In this document: positions 37,801 through 49,031 of the stretch, in pieces
Position numbering within the stretch: the stretch's first letter is position 1
Layout of the letters: each line of letters starts with the position of its first letter
Made by a program: the position numbers and the translations under genes
The notes under the pieces: generated by a model
Seen by the model: only the letters and a program-made list of their open reading frames with translations
What the model was told of the DNA's origin: nothing
Database searches by the model: none
Assembly: GCA_021234535.1 (NCBI GenBank)
Contig: CM037848.1
Span: 14,773,444-14,837,443, forward strand
DNA from: Stichopus chloronotus
Taxonomy: Eukaryota; Echinodermata; Holothuroidea; Aspidochirotida; Stichopodidae
DNA: 64,000 nucleotides
Reading direction: 5' to 3'

Positions 37801-40400
37801 ATATGTGCCAAAACTCATGATCGACGCCGCTTGGGGAACAGAGATATTACCCCCCCCCCCAAAAAAAGAAGAAGATATATACGGTGTTTTTTCGACAAGA
37901 AGTGTCCTTATTTGTGCTATTTAACACTCAATACGAATTTTTCATATTGCCTTTTTAGACATTTACCCCTTCCCTGGTTCAAAAGCATAACCACGAAATT
38001 CCAAGCCGATTCCGGTTCTATAGCTGACACCTCATATCAACGTTATTTTTAATTCTTACAGGTACCCAATCTACCTCACCGTGGCTGTCGACCACTAGCA
38101 ATGCTACCAGGGTAAGGAGAACGAAGAGGAGACCATACTCAAAATTTCAAATTCTGGAATTAGAAAAAGCTTTCCAAGAAAACATGTACCTGAGTCGAGA
38201 CAGAAGAACCAGACTCTCGGAATCCCTGAATTTAACAGAACGACAGGTTAGTTCCATCCGAGAATATGCACATGGTGGGGGAGGGATCATGGGGGGGGGG
38301 GGGGTGTAAATGAGTGGAGGGTATGTAACACAACATATAGTCTTCATAAGTCTCTGGAGAAAGAATATTTTCATCCCTGTATGTGCACACCAACATGCAT
38401 TAACAGCTTTTGTTGGATGAAATTTTAGCTCACTATTCTGATTTCTAACGCTATGCTCAATTACGCATATATAGGGTAATGTTCCCTGTTGTGCTACAAC
38501 AGTGTTTGCATACATCTAAGAGACAGCACATCAGAAAAAAATTCTCAAAATGGAGGAGCAACAATTTACCCTTAGACACGCTCTCATCACGAGGTCCACT
38601 GACCATTGTCTTTCTTCTACATTTTGTATCATCTCCCCCCATCCCCTCCACGACAATCGCAGCCCATGCAAATGCGGGATAGTTGCTTTAAAATGATAAC
38701 CAGGGTTTGGGGTCTCAGAAGTATTTTTCTTTTACATTAATGTGATGTTACTATTGACTTACCTTCTACACCATAAATATTTTCGTTTAATTGAACTGGT
38801 ACTCCATAATTTTTGAAAAAAAAGAAAGCATGTGATGAAGAAACATGTACGTAAAGATTTTTCCTCCAAATTACAAACATACGTGCTATGTAAGAACCCC
38901 ATGTTGAAGGGTATCAGAACTCACTTGGTTACAGGCCTACAGAGCATAATTGACTTTGAGAAAACAACAATGCATTAATGAGTACGATAAGTGTACATTC
39001 TTATTACACGGGAAGAGACATGAAAGCATTATATCATCATAATATTATCAGATATTAGACATTTAGGCTTTTGTAACATAAGGTCCCCGTATTGGGGGCG
39101 TTCGACGAGGCTGTTTATAGGAGTTGAGCACTTAAGTTCAATTCATATTAAAGCAGGAAATCGCCTGGGTAATTGAATTTTACTAAAATGTTTCCAATAG
39201 ACTGGAAAATTCTTAGTTACTTATTTTGCTTAATACGTTTGTCTTTGTATGGTCAATTAAGGAAAATATGAAAAACTGCCGACCAGATACAGAAACTTGT
39301 TTTGATCTGTTTCCGTCTCGAAAACTATTAAAATTCTCTAACTTATTTTGACAGAGAAAGAATAAATAGGTGAAATTAATGAAAATTAAGCCGTTCACAG
39401 CAAGGGTTCATTGCACTGAACTTAGGCCTAATGTTACAAAGGCACGCAGGTATGTTAAAGGGGCAGAGTCTTGTGCGGCAGACGATGGAGCATCGAGTAC
39501 ACAGAAATACCTGCATGCAGAAGATACAACGAAGTGTAATTACATGTTACTTGCATGTTACTTACATGTCACTTGCATGTTCGTGATGTATACTTTAAGA
39601 TTAACACACAAATCATGGGAGTTCGATGCTGTTGAAACGCCTTAAACTAGCAGTTACTGGTATATAAGTGCCTAAATGAATTCAGTACGAAAAAAGTAAA
39701 ACCAGTAGTAATCAATGCGGTGTAAAATCGGTATGTTCCTTATAGTTTGGAACTAAGGGTTTTGCTATGTAGTTTCTCATGGGTACATATGTTACCGAAG
39801 TATCAATAATGAAATTGCGATATGTTTACTGTTTGCTTTTAATGTGATAACACATAAAAGAAGCTTATTACCGAAGTAACGGTATGTACGATCTCCCCTC
39901 CCTCAGCTACACCGTCGGTGTTTCATGTGCGAACATCGATATTTTTACGAGCAACAGAGAGTTAGATTTAAGTAAATGATATTGTTAATACATCAACCAC
40001 ATCGTGACATAAATAGTTAGGATCATACTGGATCAAAACTGGATCATACCCACGAGACAAAGACTTAAAGAATTGGCAATCTAAAGTTTAAATCGGAAAT
40101 TGTAATCATTGGTCGTTGGTTTTGATTGATTGACAGATAGATAGATAGATGGAAAGATACCTACGGTTAAGATAGAACAATTACTTTTTCAACAAACATT
40201 TGCAAATTATGTAGAATAGTTTAAGTTTATTCCCAAATACTTTCCTTTTGCAGGTTAAAATTTGGTTTCAAAACCGAAGAATGAAGATGAAAAAATTATC
40301 CGAGAGGGAAAAGAAAGAACAAGAAGAACTCGCGAGAGAAAAACAGACCATGGGAGCAAAATATCTAATACATTCTGCGGTAGGAGGGGGACAGGTTTGA
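19447..40400 (+). CDS. Hox11/13-like: Posterior-class (Abd-B/Hox11/13-like) Hox gene, three coding exons
   Basis: Joining 19447-19867, 38062-38246 and 40254-40400 gives one 250-residue frame with GT-AG introns of about 18.2 and 2.0 kb. The homeodomain is residues 159-218. It has the YSKFQ..ELEKAF helix-1 region, LNLTERQ before the recognition helix, and [14 protein letters not shown] with Trp48, Phe49, Gln50 and Asn51 at residues 206-209. The MKMKK ending, YLSRDRR in helix 2 and the lack of a YPWM hexapeptide are typical of posterior Hox proteins. A lone Trp at residue 148 (SPWLS), about 11 residues before the homeodomain, is where Hox9/10-type proteins carry a PBX-contact Trp. Known role of the class: a nuclear sequence-specific regulator of posterior body patterning. 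The exact paralogue (11/13a-e or 9/10) is not settled here; [11 protein letters not shown] and the split homeobox make me favour Hox11/13. The downstream neighbour is a convergent NBEAL gene, not another Hox gene. Confidence 0.93.
23212..23286. promoter_or_regulatory. Octamer and paired E-box cluster in Hox intron 1
   Basis: ATGCAAAT (23212-23219) is followed by two head-to-tail ATTTGCAT octamers (23229-23236 and 23237-23244). Then comes a perfect 12-bp inverted repeat, CACAATCACGTG (23256-23267), a 7-base loop and CACGTGATTGTG (23275-23286), carrying two CACGTG E-boxes. Octamers are POU-factor sites and CACGTG is a bHLH site. A related arrangement recurs at 37.2 and 49.2 kb, so it may be part of a dispersed repeat rather than a dedicated enhancer. 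Confidence 0.4.
25000..26760. repeat. Degenerate ~130-bp tandem repeat locus, strand-asymmetric
   Basis: A landmark of the type TAATTACCRTGGCTACGAGCAAC, often followed by AGATACA, recurs near 26007, 26272, 26405, 26540 and 26720. The spacing is about 130 bases or a multiple. A clear 60-bp direct repeat is GTTGATAACTGCAGCTA...GGTAGTTA at about 25671-25731 and 25743-25803. The whole stretch is rich in ACAAC and poor in G on the + strand. Confidence 0.65.
28890..29430. repeat. 66-bp minisatellite built of two 33-bp halves, decaying downstream
   Basis: GT(T/C)A(T/C)C..GGGATTAG-type starts occur at 28957, 29023, 29091, 29157 and 29223, giving periods of 66, 68, 66 and 66. Each unit has a half ending in ATCATGTAACAACAG and a half ending in ATACTATGTTATAACA. 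After about 29230 only short ACAGTTATCATGTAATA units persist. The open frame across it is repetitive (YHVTTG, LCYNS) and not a gene. Confidence 0.85.
31084..31147. repeat. (AAAC)n microsatellite
   Basis: About 15 perfect CAAA units in Hox intron 1. A second shorter one lies at 50262-50281. Confidence 0.97.
31493..31885. repeat. Degenerate short-period repeat (ACAGTACAGCACA-like)
   Basis: Dozens of CAGTACA, CAGCACA and CACAGTA words at roughly 5- or 10-base phasing, with an exact ACAGTATGCC pair near 31609-31630. The purine/pyrimidine bias disappears sharply at both ends. Confidence 0.75.
35224..35381. mobile_element. Hairpin MITE with TA target duplication (Tc1/mariner-like)
   Basis: Left end CACTGTTAAAAATG, right end complementary to CACTGTAAAAAAATG. 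Inside, TGTAAATTTACAGAAA(G/A)TAAAACAAAGAAATA is repeated in inverted orientation, so each arm is about 50-70 bases and nearly the whole 158 bp folds back. TA flanks both ends (35222-35223 and 35382-35383). No coding capacity. The TA duplication and CACTG ends fit a Tc1/mariner-type non-autonomous element. Confidence 0.85.
36307..36351 (+). other. G-quadruplex-type run
   Basis: Successive GGG-GGGGG blocks with 1-3-base loops (GGGCAGGGAGGGGGAGGG, then TTAGGGAGGGAGGGAGGGGG) lie on the sense strand of Hox intron 1. Far more than four G-tracts are present, so stable quadruplex formation in DNA or nascent RNA is plausible. Confidence 0.8.
37203..37248. promoter_or_regulatory. Second octamer/CRE/E-box cluster in Hox intron 1
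   Basis: ATGCAAAT (37215-37222) overlaps TTACGTCA (37222-37229, CRE-like), and CACGTGAT follows at 37241-37248. It shares the 12-mer ACGTATGCAAAT with the reverse complement of the 23.2-kb cluster. It also shares a longer gapped pattern (AGGTGAAAC, TGAC, ATGC.AATTA, AT.GAC, CACGTG) with 49180-49223. Either a repeat family or a shared regulatory motif. Confidence 0.35.
38062..38246 (+). CDS. Hox11/13-like: Hox exon 2: linker and homeodomain positions 1-44
   Basis: The acceptor is TTCTTACAG|GT at 38061 and the donor CGACAG|GTTAGT at 38247. The exon completes the Gly codon split by intron 1, then encodes the linker with Trp148, a basic stretch (RVRRTKRRP) and helices 1 and 2 up to LTERQ. Its 185 bases plus the one carried over make 62 codons, so the next intron is phase 0. 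Confidence 0.95.
38247..40253 (+). other. Hox intron 2, inside the homeobox (about 2.0 kb)
   Basis: A phase-0 intron between homeodomain residues Gln44 and Val45. It contains a 14-G run at 38291-38304 and a short tandem of TTACTTGCATG-like units near 39541-39582. Nothing else is recognised. Confidence 0.9.
40254..40400 (+). CDS. Hox11/13-like: Hox exon 3: recognition helix and C-terminal tail
   Basis: The acceptor is CCTTTTGCAG|GTT at 40253. The exon starts with [14 protein letters not shown], that is homeodomain position 45 onward, and continues into a charged helical tail ([15 protein letters not shown]). It ends about 32 residues after the homeodomain with TGA at 40398-40400. A short tail is normal for posterior Hox proteins. 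Confidence 0.95.
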   Translation, partial: VKIWFQNRRMKMKKLSEREKKEQEELAREKQTMGAKYLIHSAVGGGQV

Positions 40401-40573
40401 GGACAATCCCGGCAAACCTATAATCGAGGCTATATTCTCATAAAAGTGTGCGCATTTTACAACTTTGATTCTGCTAGAGTGAAGCACACCGAATCTCATA
40501 CGGTACCTTACGTGGCGTTGCTGATGTACGGGCTCCTTGTAGACTGAAGTGCAATTAAAAATGATAATATAAT

Positions 40574-40584
40574 AATAAAATAAA
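40574..40584 (+). terminator. Candidate poly(A) signals of the Hox gene
   Basis: Two overlapping AATAAA hexamers (40574-40579 and 40579-40584) lie about 175 bases after the Hox stop codon in an AT-rich stretch. The position suits a short 3' UTR. Hox genes often have longer UTRs with further sites, so this is only a candidate. Confidence 0.4.
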
Positions 40585-41093
40585 TTCCGAAACATGATTA
40601 TTATCAAAGGAAGCGAACCACAGAGGTGAGAGTGCAACGGGGAACGCGGAGCGGGTTATAGTGAGAAAAGTAAAGGACATGGTATACTGTGGTATGATGG
40701 CTTGTTGGTTCACTCCTCATAGAGAGAGAGAGACAGGCTTGTCCACAAATATAAAAAAATGCTATACAATTGCTACCGCGGGAGACACCTTATCATTTTT
40801 TTTTCTCTTGGTATAGTTCTAAACATATGCATCAAGGAACGTTGTCATTTTTTTCACTCTTACTTATTTCCATAGCAACGAACGACGAAGTTGCCTTCAG
40901 AATGTTAGCCGTTGTGCGAAGAGGGGTACACACAGTCTCATGTATGAGTTTGGCACAGGGTTACAAACTGCATCTCTTAGCGGAGATTAAAGCTTGTTTA
41001 TAAGTGCTGATAAAGGTATTCAAAATGGTCACAATGGGTGTAGATTTTCATGGGGTCCCACGTAATGGCCCAGTCATGGGTGGGGACTCACAT

Positions 41094-41493
41094 CAAGGGC
41101 GGACCCAAGGTGGGGCAACTGGGGGCAGTTGCCCCCTATGACCAATTTGGGGTCCCCAAATACAGGAAAAATGCGCCCCCCGCGTCCTTAGAAATTCAGT
41201 TAAACTACCACTGCTTGCTGCTAATATTGGCAGGCTATATTTATCTCACATTTACTTGTCAAATTTACATCAAGCAATAGCATTGCCATTTGTGTGACTG
41301 TGTGCAAGTACGTGCGTCTAGATGAGATACGTACTACACACTATACGTGCATGCTAGGTTTCTTTCAACGAGTGACACGTAAGATATTGTGTTAAAAATA
41401 GACTGCATACATTATTGTATTAGTCAGATATTCTGGCGGCCCCCTTTTCAAACTGCCCCCCCCCCCATGAACTGGAGGCTGGATCCGCCCTCG
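41094..41493. mobile_element. 400-bp hAT-type MITE with 8-bp target-site duplication
   Basis: Left end CAAGGGCGGACCC; the right end is complementary to CGAGGGCGGATCC. The flanks are ACTCACAT (41086-41093) and TCTCACAT (41494-41501), an 8-bp duplication with one mismatch. An 8-bp duplication with CARGGGCGGAYCC ends is characteristic of hAT superfamily elements. The ends carry G/C-rich stretches (GGGGGCAGTTGCCCCC and an 11-C run). No transposase is encoded. Confidence 0.82.
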
Positions 41494-44400
41494 TCTCACA
41501 TTATGTTTCACGGTGGAGTAATGCTCCACTAGGAGCCAGTGGGAAAGGGAAGGGGAATGAGGTATCAGCATAACATATTTACACCTAGTGTGTACTATCA
41601 TTACACATAACTTCAATCAAAGTGCAATTCTTACACTATTTGTTTTCACTGAAAAAAAAAAAAAACACGGGAACACAAACTTGGATATTTTTGTATCAGA
41701 AAAGTTTGATGGAAGCGGTTATATTTCGCAGTCATAGGAGTCTACGCTCTACATTTGTCGTTTAAGATAAATTAGTAAAAGCATGGAGAAAATGGATGCT
41801 TCCATCTGGCAAAAATTTCAGCCTACCACACTACACCATAGCTGACTGTAAAGCCTATATGTTACAAATTTCCACACCGTACAGCATGGCTGGATAGTGT
41901 GTGAGAGGAAGAGCCTGCGCACGAAAACGTTAAGGGGCGTAGTCTTTAGGGGTAGTGGTTCCGAATATGACATGTTTTGACAAGCTTCACACCATCTTAC
42001 CTCATGCTTTCTTACGTACTTTTACACCAGCTCAAGTTGCCTTGAATTTGATCACCATGTGATGACTTTTTTATGATGATATTTATAAAATATTTAAATG
42101 TTAAAAAACTGAGAAAGGTAAAACAAAAATAGAAAATATACAAGAAAGGGTAATGATGATGCTTGGAAACTTCCATCTTCATTGAACACTTTCACTGGGT
42201 CTTCTCCAAGGACGAAGGGACGAACCTTCCAGGGGTATGTAAATTTAATCTAGTTTTCTGTAATGGTGTGTAGTATTTCGATGACGCCATCTTGTAAGTA
42301 CATCGCGGTTTTTGGCAAAGTTTATATAATGCCTTATATAGAACAGTTAACATTTGCTCTGGGGGAAAAATGATCCTTTGTTTAAATTGACTGAAATACT
42401 ATTTAGTTGTCTATAAAAGGTGCCAACATCTTCAGGTAATATTCTTTTTCTTTTGGTATGTATTTATTTCTTTTATTTCTATTCATTTGTAATCTTAACC
42501 TTTCTATTTTATTTGCCACGAAAGTACATTTCTTTTGCAGTGCATTTCTGTTACAAGCATTTACTTAAAGTATGATGTAAACATATTTTTCACATTAAAA
42601 AAATATAATAAAATATAATAACAATCTTTTACACATCCCTGATCAGAATCACAATGTTTATGTGATCCAAACACAATGGTTTATTTTCCTTGTTAATGAT
42701 AATAATTATTATGTGTATTTTTTTTTTCATTTTTCACGCAGTGCTAAAGTTGTGTCAAAAAGTTCTCCACGGTTGTTAATGTTACTAATCAAGCCAAACA
42801 AGTAGGCCTATGAAAAGGACATTCCAACAAGAAGTGCCTTGCAAAGACATTCCTTGTATTCTACTGAACCAAGAGGCCAATTAGCTATTCGATCAATCAG
42901 CGGAATAATTCCTGTTATACTTGATTATTGATATCAATAATAATCGATTTAATAACGATTCAATAATATCCATTTTTTGTATATTATCGACAGTTAATTT
43001 CAAACGAGTAATGGTACAACAATTCCAACGTAAATAGATAGGCCTATATACTTTGTTCTCAACTAAATCAACTAAAGCGACTGACTTGAATCGAGAAAAG
43101 ATATTTGAATTGATTAATACATATTGACAACCGGCATGATCGATATATCCTTGTACGGATGTTATGGAATGTAATTAATCACTGGTCGTTCGACTCGTTT
43201 CGATAACGCACAGTAACACGCATACAGCATTTTCCAACAAATGCGTCGTTTTGAACTGAGCGTGCGCGACATCCACCTCTGCTACGTTAAGTGCCACCTT
43301 GTGAGGGTGTAGGCCTATTCGGAATAGCAATTACTGATCGTTTTACGCAAACTCTTCCTGTTTTTTTACTGTCTCACTACCCCCCCCCCCCACCCCACCA
43401 GACTATCTATGATAAATGACTTCATTGAGCAGTTTCATTTCAACCAGAGCGATTGTTGCATACCAAATGGTTTTTTCTTATGTACTAGGTACATTCCTTC
43501 CATCATGTACGGGCAATGATTATACGTATGATAACGTGCAACGGTTGTCACAAGTAATACCGTTACCATCCTACCGTACCACTTGTCAATTAGGAACTAG
43601 CCTAGCCTACATGAATCCCCTCTATGACAGAGAAGAGATATTAGATTTTAATGTTTTTTTTCTCCTTTTGTTTTGTTTCTTAAAATGGTTCACTAACGTC
43701 ACATAGAATTCTGGTTTCTTATGCTAAGGATGATAAAATTATATAATTCAATACAATTGACATGGTAACACTGTATAATTTGTGATTATATTCAAGATTC
43801 ACGATACATAACTAAGGTCAACATGAAGTGTTGCATGTGGAGATCTGCAAATCATCATATTAATCAGTATACCACGTGACTGTTAACACTATACTTATCG
43901 TCCTGAATTTTTTTTTTCAGATTTTGATGTGCAATAATCAATATTTTGACGATTGTTCGTTGGTCACATTATTGATAGGTATAATATATTAGAAGATTGA
44001 GGAAGGTGTGAATCTTACTGGGTAAGGGATGCATAACCTGGTGAAAGAGCTGGGAAAGAATAGACCTACGTAGATGACACTGTGAATCAAGTATAGGCCA
44101 ACTGTTAGAACCGCAATGAATTAATATCGTCACTACCCCTTCAACTGTCTACCAAAATGTTTATCCTGAAACTGAGCCGGATTTTTGATTTCTCTCATTG
44201 TACAGTTTTATCAAATCACTAGTAGGAATCGTCAGACCGTATTGTACATCCCCCATTTTGGCCACAAATAGACTACAAATTGCCTCGCCCTCAAGCAAAA
44301 TTCATTTTGAATTGTACACTTTCACAACATGTATGAAATCGGTCGCTATTTCTCTCCATGAGAATCGAGTTTGCCATATCTTGACGCTCACTCCATACAT

Positions 44401-47400
44401 TGTATCAATACACGCATTTACTGCGAGATAGAACTCGCACACCGTGTTGACAACAATGTATTGCTTCATCAAAAATTGTCACCGTGATATCTTTTTGACC
44501 AAATTTGGTCGAAATGGTATCTCATATCACGGATTACCGTTGTTTCTGATATTAAATGTTTATTACATGATATGAAATCATATGAGTATATCATAGCAGT
44601 TCATAAACATATATTACAAAGTTACCAGTAATTTTGAAATGGAACGATTTATATTTTAAACTTAAACTTAACTTTTCATTGAAATAACAACGAAGTCATT
44701 TATAAGAGAACAAACTTGATAACATGAATACGCTAGAGTCTGTATATCTAAGTCTGTATTGTAAATACTGCAAACGGCACGATGAAAGTCGGAAAGCAAT
44801 AGAGAAACTGTCATACCAAAGGTGAGCCTTCAAATGTAATATTGTGTTTGCTTTACAGAAAAAAAAAAACATGTTAAAATCATTATTTGTGGACACAGAA
44901 TGATAAATTTATTCAAAATAAGGCAAAAAACGGTAGCGCTCCTTTCAAGCATTAAGTATTTCATTGACAGGATTTCAGTTATGTGTTGCTTAAGAATAAT
45001 TTGTTCACCCAAACTTTCTCAAATTCAAATGATGCACTTTCGGGCACTCATTTAATGCGTAATGTTGTGACGAGATGAAGTTATCTTTGGTGTTTATAGT
45101 GTTGGTGAGAAAGATGACTAAACAATGACTACAGCTGTTTTTTTTACAACATGTTGCTGCATTTTAAACACAGTATTTTCCTTAAAGTATTAGACTACAA
45201 GAAGACATTATCTGCAGGCTTAACTCAGTTCATTTTGGGAAGAACTAGTCATCGAATAAGACTTAGTGGCACACTTTTTCTTATGTCTAAAAAGTTGTTT
45301 CTTTTTTTCTTCTCAGGACCACTTATTGATAAAAATGTAACAGTTTTCATGTTCGTTGTATGTTACAAATGTCGGTCAGTGATCTGTAAATACGATACCA
45401 TCTACCTCCTGGACTCACAATCATATTTTGTCTTCTTGATTTTGATTTATTTGCATGAGACGTATGACGAAACGTTTAGCTAAACCAGAAATGTTGTTAA
45501 CCAGTAAAAGGATATCAAAACACCCATCAGTTACAATCGATCAAAAATATAAGGAACTTCAAATTTTCTCACGTTCTGACCTTTGATTAAAGAATCTTCA
45601 GATTCAATAAACTGTAAATCTTGTTCAGTTTTCATTTCAATGTTTTTTTTTTTTCTTCTTCATGGCATCTCTATCAATCCACAAATCTCAACACAATTAT
45701 TTACTTTTTTTCATACGGTTAAACTGTCCTTTTTGGGGTCTATGCCAGGGACTCATTTAGCTGACCAACGACGAGAGACTGCTAGAGATGATTCTGTTTC
45801 AACGCACGGCTTGACGTTGGCTTGTCTCAAGGGCAAGTAAAGTAGCCACACACATTTGAGTACAACCTAAGTACAAAAGAGTCCTCTGAGTCCATCTAGA
45901 GGACACGTGAGGATATACGAAAGCATTGGATGTGAAGGAGATTACAAGGGTGAAACTACTTTTGTTAGATCTATTTAAAGATCTTTGCAAAGCTATGTCC
46001 TTTATAGCTTTGCTAATGAACCAAACAGTTTACGCATCTATTCGGAAATGAGAAATTGAGTAATACGCATATTTTATTCCGATGTTTGAGAGTAGGCATT
46101 GGTTTTACAATGATCCACGTTCCATATTTTATTCTACCATGACATTCTCAATTTTATGTTACTCCTAATGCTAAGCTGTTCTTTCCAGAAAGATCAGGAT
46201 ACATCCTCTATAACATTCTGTTGGTATCATGATAATATTTGGTGTTTTATGTACGGGTGCTCTATTTTTCTGAACATTATAAAAACAACCAATAAAAGAA
46301 AATTAATAGATAAATCAATTCATGCTTACAGACCAGCTGGATTTACTTACCCCCTTTCTCCCCCTTAGTACTGTAGCCATATACAAGAGGAATAAAGGGT
46401 CATCACTTTGCCGCACCCTTCCTTTGAGTATAACATGTTTCGTCTTAAACCAGTGGTGCTCAAAGTGGTCAATAGTGTTGAAGGGTGGGGTTGGGAAGTA
46501 CAAGATGGGCACAGAGCACTCGGGCGCATTTGCACTGATTTGGAAGTCCCATGCAATTGTGATACATCAATGGAGCGACTCAGGGCAGCGCTAAACTAAA
46601 ATCACCTTTCACACTGACGAGGGGGGGGGGGGGGGGGGAAGGAGGTATTGGGGCAGTTCCAGATGGTGACAAGGGGCGAGAGAGTGACAAAAATTTGACA
46701 AGCACAGTTTTCAAACCAAACTCTACCAACTTTAGCCCGCTGTTTTACTTTTGTTTCCTGAAGCATACTTTTTCTTTTCTCTCGTGTAAGAATGTAAATG
46801 TCAACCACTAGTCAACGAATCGTAACGCCCAAAATTCTCTGATAAGCAGAACATTAATCAATAGACGGGATGCAATAATTAAAAGGTCTCTCCATATATT
46901 TCGCAGTAGTAAAACGAGATACATATAGTATACGTAGAAGAAGAATCTATACCGCGAGTAGTTAGGGGCATACAAAATAGCCCGTAGCTACCCACCGGAG
47001 ATGTCTATCCTATGTACAATTTAAACGCAAACGACCCACGCCATCATTAACAAAGGTTCGGGGATATTTTTTTCCCCTCACAATAAGGTGAAAATATTAG
47101 AATGAAAGACTTCTTAATGGTTATACTTCTACATTTTAGGCAGCTGAAGGTTTTATTACTGAAATGACGTTCCTCCAAACTCGGCATTTCAACCGTTAAC
47201 ATCTTAGAAGTTACAATAATATTACAAAAGCTACTGTGAGCAGGCGTAGCGGTAGGCCTTTCTTCTGCGTACACACGAGGTGATAGGACAATGTTCTGTC
47301 CACCAATGAACCATTTCCCAGTTTTTTTTTTATTATCATTAACAGGAAATACGTTTCAGTGACTTCATCAGTACATTCGATCCTCTCTACATATATCCTG

Positions 47401-49004
47401 AGTTGAGATTGTTCTCTTCAGTCCGCTTCGAGACGGCCCGCCGACTAACTCACAAAAATGGTTGCAAGACTCCAGCATTGGTTCTAACGTTTCTGAAAAT
47501 GTACAAAAGATGCAGTTTGCGCACAAAAGTTGTCAGAAACAACATTTGAGATACCCGCTCCAATCGAATAGCTTTTGTCGCTGTACGTACGATGATAAAC
47601 ACTGAACTGCTATATATTTCCATCCAGGAATAACAAATAAACGACTCTTGACAATGACGGCAACCAATCCCCGAAAAGATTAGAGACCGTGAAGAGGCAT
47701 AACTATTCTAGTGAATCTCCTCGACGACACTCCATCATGAGGGAAATTTATCTCAAAGATTACTGGATGATACATTACACTACCGGAGGCAATAATCCGT
47801 TTCAGGTGTTGAAATATACAAGCTAAAAGGCAAATACACATTTTAAGTTTAAAATTGAATACTTAGTACACAAATGAAATAGATATATTTTTTTCTCTGT
47901 GCGGTGCCACGGGGTTAAATCAGGGTAAAAAAAATTTACATCTTTGGACAAACAGGTTCACTACTGTGACGATGACGTAAGCTAAAGAACATACCCAACG
48001 TTTGCTAATCCAATCGTGTTGGCGTTCGTCACGTGGAGCATTTGTATCTGAAAAGAAAAATGCTCAACAACTTCGACGATAAAATTAGATTAATATGACA
48101 TAAATACTGAGTTAATCGTTGCAACATTTTCGCGGAGTAAACAGGCAGCTTTTTAAGAGTGCAGCATGCTGTAATTAAACATGAACACAAAACAACACAA
48201 ACTCATGATTAAGTGATGGTTAAAAAACTATACCACCTCTTACCTCCCCCCCCCCTCCCCTTAGGGCTTTGTTTCAAACCCATATATTGATTTTCAACCC
48301 TTTTTTTCCCGTGACATTTGTGAGTGATTGACTTTTCTTGGCAACTGGCTCAATACTCACATTAGGGAACCTGTGCTGTATGCACACGACCTCCTGGTTT
48401 ATAACTGCTTTTTTTTTTTCAAAGAAGGAAAAAGGTCAGAGAAAAACATTGCCTCGGCTATCATCGGCATAAAATGCTTTTCTTACTTTTTGTGTACGTT
48501 CATTTCACCGACAAGTTCTTTCCCAAAACTGCTATACATATGCACGACATACATGATAAATTTCTTTCGTCATCAAGGCAGCACCTGGCACGAGATACAT
48601 GGACTCTTTGTCGTAAAGTACCAACAAGTCCGAATGACTAAAGAAAGATTAACTGTAGAAACTTGAATCTTGTGAGAGAATCAGATGTAAATTGATGTAA
48701 ATTACATCGTGACCGGCTCGAGTCGGCAGGGAGGTATTACGCAATGAACTAATGCCATAATATGTTTGCACCAGTAGAAAGTAATGATGGATATCAATGG
48801 TATGGGTGAAATTGACCCGATTTGCCACATACCATCAAAAAAGGTCCTCATGTTTCTTGCCCTCTCAAAAAGTCGACGGTAAAATGTTAACAACAAAGTT
48901 TTTCAAGAGACACATTGAGTTGTCTGATGAAATTAAATTTTCCTACACCTGTCAAGTGTCCACATAGTTATGACAGATGGTCGCACTAAGAGGATCTCCA
49001 TGAG

Positions 49005-49031
49005 GCACACACACACACACACACACACACA
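49005..49031. repeat. (CA)n microsatellite
   Basis: About 13 perfect CA units in the intergenic region. Confidence 0.95.

Larger units (their letters stand above)
19868..38061 (+). other. Hox intron 1 (about 18.2 kb)
   Basis: There is no supported exon or RNA gene inside. The open frames seen are short, lack conserved motifs or lie in repeats. Contents listed separately: octamer/E-box clusters at 23.2 and 37.2 kb, degenerate tandem repeats at 25.0-26.8, 28.9-29.4 and 31.5-31.9 kb, an (AAAC)n tract at 31.1 kb, a hairpin MITE at 35.2 kb, a G-rich run at 36.3 kb and G/C homopolymers at 24807, 34793 and 37850. The rest is AT-rich DNA in which I see nothing specific. Confidence 0.85.

Noticed and set aside
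45733..45840. Short frame with VSTHGLTLAC, reminiscent of [10 protein letters not shown] in Hox exon 1, followed by a possible donor
   Set aside because: No DNA-level similarity beyond this patch and no homeobox downstream on this strand; best taken as coincidence.
46445..46620. CAGTGGTGCTCAAAGTGG resembling a hAT-type terminus
   Set aside because: No matching inverted end or target duplication found nearby; a single end is not enough.
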